NCBI RefSeq assembly: GCF_029784155.1
Contig: NC_073693.1
Coordinates: 20,310,002 to 20,374,001 of the forward strand
Reading direction: 5' to 3'
Length of the DNA: 64,000 bases
From: Uranotaenia lowii
Lineage: Eukaryota > Arthropoda > Insecta > Diptera > Culicidae
Part shown: in pieces, positions 59,714 to 64,000 of the stretch
Layout of the letters: every line of letters starts with the position of its first letter
How positions within the stretch are numbered: position 1 is the stretch's first letter
Translations under genes and position numbers: made by a program
The notes under the pieces: model-generated
The model's database searches: none
Told to the model about the DNA's origin: nothing
What the model saw: the letters and a program-made list of their open reading frames with translations, nothing else

Positions 59714-62700
59714 TTAGTCGGCCTTGATATCTTTGGCGTGATAGCGACCTTGCTTTCCGCTGATGACATCTTCCAAAAGATACAGATTGGCGCCGATGAT
59801 CTGCTTGATCAACGCCGGAACAAACTTCGGATTAAGCTTTTGGTTTATGTGATCGGCCTTCGATGATAACGTGAACGATCTTCGCCAAACTACATCTCCA
59901 ACCTGGAAATTCACCGATCGCTTTCTCAGATCGTAACGCTGCTTCGACTTGTCGTAATTGCTCCGAATTTTCTTCACCACGAACTGCTGGATACGGTTGA
60001 TAGTAGAAATGCGTAGATCCTGAGCAACCTTCGGATCGTCGGAAGTGTTGAGGTGCTGTTGGTCATACAGGTCCGTGTAGAGAATAAGTTCACGACCGAA
60101 GTTTGCCATGTGCGGGCTCACACCGGTAACGTCATGTCTTGCGCTGTTAATCGCGGCTAGAATAGCTGGTAGATTCTCGTCCCAAGCACGATGATCCTCC
60201 TCCAGAAGCGAGCGAATACAAGTAATCAATACTCTATTGACCCTCTCTGCATTATTGACCATCGGGCAATAGAAAGCGGTCTGCATGTGGGATATTTTGT
60301 GCTTGGCTAGTAGTGCTTTGAACGATGCCGACAAGAACTGCTTCCCATTGTCTGATAAAACGATCCGAGGTCTGGAAAACTTCAGGAAGATCTGCTGCTC
60401 CAAAAACTCGACCATCTTCGCTGCATCTGCCGATCGCATCGGATGCGCAATCACATACTTCGTCACCCAATCAACGACTACCAGCATCACCGTGTTGCCA
60501 GCTTTGGAACGAGTGAACGGGCCTACAAAGTCCACTGAGATGAGTTCCCAAGGCAGTTTCGCTGGTTTCATGGCTCCCATACTCGGCATCAATGTTGTGG
60601 TCGGTGATTTGCACGCCTTGCAAGTGTCGCAACCTCTTACGTATTTCGCTACGTCCTGCATCATCTTTGGCCAGTAAAAGTGAGCTTGAACCTTCGCCCA
60701 AGTCTTCCGGAATCCTAGGTGTGCCGCAGAAGCCGAATCGTGGAATTTCTGGATGACCTCAGCTCTCTTTTCTGTTGGCACCACCTTCTTCCAACGGTGT
60801 GTCGTTGCTCCAACCTCATCCTTGACTAGGCAATTCTTGAAGAGTTCGCCATTAACTAGCCGGAAATCTGGGAACTTTCCTCCTTCCTTCTCGACGCGTT
60901 CAACCAATTTTGTGTACCAGGTGTCCTGAACTGTAGAAACTGTGAACACCGTGGCAGTGGCGATCCTTGAAAGGGCATCTGGAACAACGTTGATGGATCC
61001 TTTCCGGTACTTGATTTCAAAGTCGAAGGCATTCAGGCGTAACAACCAGCGGCTCATCAACGCCGTCGGGTTCTTCATGTGCTTCAGGTAGCTTAGAGCG
61101 GCGTGATCGCAGAAGACGACGAAGCGAACGCCCTCCACGTATCCTCTAAACTTCTCAATTGCCCGAATTACCGCAAGGCACTCTCTCTCGGTGACTGAGT
61201 ACTTCCTTTCAGACGACGATAGTTTCTGCGAGAAATAGCAGACTGGATGTTCTTGACCTTCCCACTCCTGTGTCAGCACTGCGCCTATCGCCACGTCGCT
61301 GGCGTCACACGCGATGGAAAATGGTTTAGTGTAGTCTGGCATGGCTAGTACAGGTGCCGAGACTAATGCTGACTTCAACTTAAGGAATGCGTCTTCCGCC
61401 TTCTCCGACCACTGGAACTTTGTTTTCGCCTTCGTCAGCTCAGTTAGTGGAGTAGCGATCTTGGAGAAATCCCCGATAAATCTGCGGTACCAGTTGCACA
61501 ATCCCAGGAACCTCTGGACTTCCTTGCGTGACGTCGGTATCGGAAACTGCACAATACACTTGATCTTGTCGTCGTCAACGTTCCAACCCTTTTCGTTGAG
61601 CACATACCCAAGATATTTCATCTCCGCTCTACAAAACTTCGATTTCTCCTTCGATATCGTCAGCTTGGCGCGTCGCAGTCTGGCAGCGACTTCCTCCAGC
61701 GTCGTAATGTGCTCGTCAAATGAGCGCGAACAGATGATGATGTCATCCAGATAGTGAAACACCTGTGGCTCTAGATCCGCGAACAAGTATGTCATCAACC
61801 TAGCTAACGCTTGGCTAGCTGTACAAAGTCCGAAGGGAACTACCTTGAACTGGAAGTGTCCACGTTGCGGCACGGTGAACGCTGTAAACGGCCTAGAGTT
61901 CTCTTCCAGCGGCAGCTGCCAAAACGCGTCCTTGAGGTCTATCGAGGAAATGTATGTGCATCCACCCAAGTTGTTCACGATCGCTGAGATTTGTGGAATT
62001 GGGTAGCCTTCATTCGTCATGATGCTGTTCAGGTGCCTTGCGTCTAGACAAACACGATAACTACCGTTCTTCTTTTTGACAGCTACTAACGGGTTATTCC
62101 AGGGTGAGAAACGAGCCTCCTCGATGACATCCAGCTGTATCATTCGATCCACCTCTTTATTCACCTCTTCAAGTACATACTTCGACATTTGATAAAACCG
62201 CTGTTTCCTAGGCTTGGCTTCACCGATGTCAATCCGATGGCTGTACATGTCGGTTCTTCCCAGCTTTCCGTCTTCGGCTACAGGAAACAGTTGAATCGTC
62301 TTCGCTAGGATCTCCTGCTGCTGCTGGCTAAGTGGCTTCATTCTCTCCGACTCCTCGACCTGTTCGGCGATGTCAGCTTTAATGGTGCTACAAATGGCTT
62401 GCACCCCGAAGGTATTCCAGAAATTCATCCCGAGGATGAGACAATCTGGTAACGAAGGAAGAAGAATCACTGGAACCGTCTCGTTCTTTCCGTTGTATGC
62501 TATCGGAAGCCTAACGAAGGATTCACAACGATGCTGTGTACCATCCGCTGTCTGGATACCTCCAACCAAAGCTGTTTTGCGAAGTCCCAACCGGTTGACT
62601 ACTTCCACCAAACGACCACCGAGAAGCGAACAATTTGCGCCGCTGTCCAATAACCCAGTCATCTGCTCGCCTAAAACGTCTACAACGGCGTGCGGTCTGT

Positions 62701-62818
62701 TGTCGTTTTCTAAATTGATGATAAGCGTGTTGATTTGACGAAATTCTGGAATGCTTGAGGGATTGTCTACATAGTGCGAGGATTCTGCTCCCTCTGTGGT
62801 TGAGTCCCCGCCTGCGCG
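59714..62818 (-). CDS. pol: Gypsy element 2 Pol (PR-RT-RH-IN)
   Basis: About 1034 codons after the -1 frameshift, ending at TAG/TAA near 59714. The open frame extends to 62953 and so overlaps gag. Rough residues from the frameshift: protease with GLLDSGANCSLLG (about 58; DSG instead of DTG), reverse transcriptase with FGLCTASQALARLM and FHYLDDIIICS (about 356), RNase H with SIACDASDVAIGAVLTQEW, and an integrase zinc domain with RGCDTCKACKSPT (about 690-736). The catalytic residues lie in ISVDFVGPFT, LSDNGKQFLSA and NNAERVNRVLI. The last Asp-Glu spacing is 34, one less than usual, in a YxPxxNxxERVNR context known from some insect Gypsy families. No stops, possibly active. Confidence 0.92.
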   Translation of the reverse strand, partial: RAGGDSTTEGAESSHYVDNPSSIPEFRQINTLIINLENDNRPHAVVDVLGEQMTGLLDSGANCSLLGGRLVEVVNRLGLRKTALVGGIQTADGTQHRCESFVRLPIAYNGKNETVPVILLPSLPDCLILGMNFWNTFGVQAICSTIKADIAEQVEESERMKPLSQQQQEILAKTIQLFPVAEDGKLGRTDMYSHRIDIGEAKPRKQRFYQMSKYVLEEVNKEVDRMIQLDVIEEARFSPWNNPLVAVKKKNGSYRVCLDARHLNSIMTNEGYPIPQISAIVNNLGGCTYISSIDLKDAFWQLPLEENSRPFTAFTVPQRGHFQFKVVPFGLCTASQALARLMTYLFADLEPQVFHYLDDIIICSRSFDEHITTLEEVAARLRRAKLTISKEKSKFCRAEMKYLGYVLNEKGWNVDDDKIKCIVQFPIPTSRKEVQRFLGLCNWYRRFIGDFSKIATPLTELTKAKTKFQWSEKAEDAFLKLKSALVSAPVLAMPDYTKPFSIACDASDVAIGAVLTQEWEGQEHPVCYFSQKLSSSERKYSVTERECLAVIRAIEKFRGYVEGVRFVVFCDHAALSYLKHMKNPTALMSRWLLRLNAFDFEIKYRKGSINVVPDALSRIATATVFTVSTVQDTWYTKLVERVEKEGGKFPDFRLVNGELFKNCLVKDEVGATTHRWKKVVPTEKRAEVIQKFHDSASAAHLGFRKTWAKVQAHFYWPKMMQDVAKYVRGCDTCKACKSPTTTLMPSMGAMKPAKLPWELISVDFVGPFTRSKAGNTVMLVVVDWVTKYVIAHPMRSADAAKMVEFLEQQIFLKFSRPRIVLSDNGKQFLSASFKALLAKHKISHMQTAFYCPMVNNAERVNRVLITCIRSLLEEDHRAWDENLPAILAAINSARHDVTGVSPHMANFGRELILYTDLYDQQHLNTSDDPKVAQDLRISTINRIQQFVVKKIRSNYDKSKQRYDLRKRSVNFQVGDVVWRRSFTLSSKADHINQKLNPKFVPALIKQIIGANLYLLEDVISGKQGRYHAKDIKAD

Positions 62819-64000
62819 TTTCCCGATCGGTGTTGACAAGACGGACAACTTCGGAGTGAATAGCCCTTCTGCCCACAACGATAACAAAATAGAATGGCTT
62901 GAGGCTTTCTGCAATCCGTAAAGCGGTGACCAGCTTCGTCGCAGTTCCAGCATACGTTGTCTGCCTGACGTTGCCTGTTTGCGTCCCTGACTTCTCTTGG
63001 TTGCTGCGGCTGAACGTTGCTCTGGATCTGGTTCTGCGATCTAGCTGCTCCTTCGTTGCGATCAAACCTCATGCGTAAGGCGTCGACCTGTTGTATCAGC
63101 ATCTCGATTTTGCTATCCGCGCTGTCGCTTCGCTCCTCCGATACGGTTGCTTCACCTTCCATTTGCACTGTTTCCAGCTTCGCCCGTTGCACTGCATTCG
63201 CCTCCATCACGTTGACACGACTGAAGCGTTGGTTCTGAATCGCCGTCCTGTGTTGACGCGTTGGTGCCGGAGTTGCTAACGTAGGTTCTATCAGCGCGCT
63301 GTGAGGCACTGTCATGCGCCGCATGTTCTGCTGAAGTCTGTTGAAGTCGTCGAATTCTTTGCACGCCTCCACTAGCTGATAGACTGTTCGAGTGTGCTGC
63401 GCGGCGGCAATAGCTGCGTATGTAGAGTTGACGTTCTTTTTTATTATGAACAGCTTCTCTTCCTCCGCCATCGGCGGCTGAACGTGGCTGAAAAGCATGT
63501 CGATGTCTTGGTAGAAGTTGCTGAACGGCTCATCTTCTCCTTGAAGACGGTGATAAGCTTCTACCCGAACGACGTACGAATAGTTGCTCGGCAGGAAGTG
63601 CTTCCGGATTTCTGCTTTGAATGCTGACCAAGTCCGAATACTCCCACGACGGAAGGCGCTGACGTACCATCGCAGAGCATCGCCCTTTAGGAAATGCTTG
63701 ATGTTCTTTAAGATCAGCTCTCCTGGAATGTCTTCCGAATTCGCGAAGGTTTCGACTTGAAGCAGGAATGTGTTGAGAGAAACTCCATCCGTTTCACCTT
63801 CGTACTGTAGCCGCCAGTTGTGAATTGCTTTCGTTCTTCGATCCTCGCCAAAAGCAAAATTGTTTTCTGGAGTTGTGTGTTGTCTGCCGTAGCCTTGTCG
63901 CCACAAATCAGCCAAAATTTCTTCCCGCAAACGGTCGTATTCAGCTCGAGCGTTGTCTTCACCCGCATCGAATCTTGGAACCCGGTAAGGTGGTGGTGGA
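62767..64000 (-). CDS. gag: Gypsy element 2 Gag, truncated by the window edge
   Basis: Open from the right edge to TAG at 62769-62767, at least 411 codons; the true start is outside. Seen: a PPPPYRVPRF stretch near the edge, which contains a PPPY late-domain-like motif. A capsid region follows, with ILKNIKHFLKGDALRWYVSA and LPSNYSYVVRVEAYHRLQGE. Then come two nucleocapsid motifs: CWNCDEAGHRFTDC, a standard CCHC, and CYRCGQKGYSLRSC, where the His is replaced by Tyr. It overlaps pol in the -1 frame. Confidence 0.9.
   Translation of the reverse strand, partial: PPPPYRVPRFDAGEDNARAEYDRLREEILADLWRQGYGRQHTTPENNFAFGEDRRTKAIHNWRLQYEGETDGVSLNTFLLQVETFANSEDIPGELILKNIKHFLKGDALRWYVSAFRRGSIRTWSAFKAEIRKHFLPSNYSYVVRVEAYHRLQGEDEPFSNFYQDIDMLFSHVQPPMAEEEKLFIIKKNVNSTYAAIAAAQHTRTVYQLVEACKEFDDFNRLQQNMRRMTVPHSALIEPTLATPAPTRQHRTAIQNQRFSRVNVMEANAVQRAKLETVQMEGEATVSEERSDSADSKIEMLIQQVDALRMRFDRNEGAARSQNQIQSNVQPQQPREVRDANRQRQADNVCWNCDEAGHRFTDCRKPQAILFCYRCGQKGYSLRSCPSCQHRSGNAQAGTQPQREQNPRTM
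62818..62824 (-). promoter_or_regulatory. -1 ribosomal frameshift site, Gypsy element 2
   Basis: G GGA AAC in exact X XXY YYZ phase with gag, 51 nt before the gag stop. The -1 frame from here is open through all of pol. It is a known efficient slippery heptamer in retroviruses. Confidence 0.85.

Larger units (their letters stand above)
57478..64000 (-). mobile_element. Ty3/Gypsy element 2, cut by the window edge
   Basis: On the minus strand: gag (open at the right edge), -1 frameshift, pol, then about 1.7 kb of 3' internal DNA with a minisatellite and an internal duplication, then a presumed 3' LTR. Pol is uninterrupted. Its family differs from element 1: it has a DSGAN protease, two zinc motifs in Gag, and a YCPMVNNAERVNR integrase block. 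Confidence 0.85.

Overview
The window looks like genomic DNA of a mosquito, most likely a culicine such as Aedes. It has short introns of about 50-70 nt next to long single exons, AT-rich intergenic DNA, and a very heavy load of nested transposons: a DD37E mariner of the kind known from mosquitoes, Jockey-type and other non-LTR retrotransposon debris, many TA-flanked miniature elements, and two Ty3/Gypsy elements. There is no sign of bacterial genes, CRISPR arrays, rRNA or tRNA genes. The species assignment is inference.

Layout. 1-11.25 kb: a large minus-strand SNF2-family helicase gene (RAD54L2/ARIP4-like, five coding exons, 2926 aa). 11.3-38.1 kb: no host gene that I can support, but layer upon layer of mobile elements. 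These include a foldback-type palindrome with a 9-bp target duplication, a 1.86-kb mariner-like element, a DD37E transposase pseudogene split by a 4.6-kb stack of nested insertions, several MITEs, and two near-identical 0.95-kb elements in opposite orientation 4.5 kb apart. 38.5-55.7 kb: a compact gene cluster, with PBDC1 (+), NDUFB7 (-), VPS8 (+), an unrecognised zinc-finger-like gene (-), HINT3 (+) and RMC1/Bulli (-). A complete, apparently very young Gypsy element (45083-49211) lies between VPS8 and the unrecognised gene. 55.7-64 kb: non-LTR fragments and a second Gypsy element on the minus strand that runs off the right edge.

Gene relations. NDUFB7 and VPS8 are head-to-head, about 750 bp apart, and may share a promoter region. 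PBDC1/NDUFB7 and HINT3/RMC1 are tail-to-tail. VPS8 (CORVET tether) and RMC1 (regulator of Mon1-Ccz1, the Rab7 exchange factor) act in successive steps of endosome maturation and lie about 9 kb apart.

Most notable: both Gypsy elements carry a textbook -1 ribosomal frameshift heptamer in the correct phase between gag and pol. One of them has identical LTRs, a 4-bp target duplication and a primer site matching tRNA-Trp. The helicase has an insertion of roughly 570 residues between its two ATPase lobes, made of a prion-like Tyr/Asn/Gln segment followed by a dense cluster of SUMO-consensus motifs. Two unrelated non-autonomous TIR elements each carry what looks like an intron-containing, polyadenylated mini-gene.
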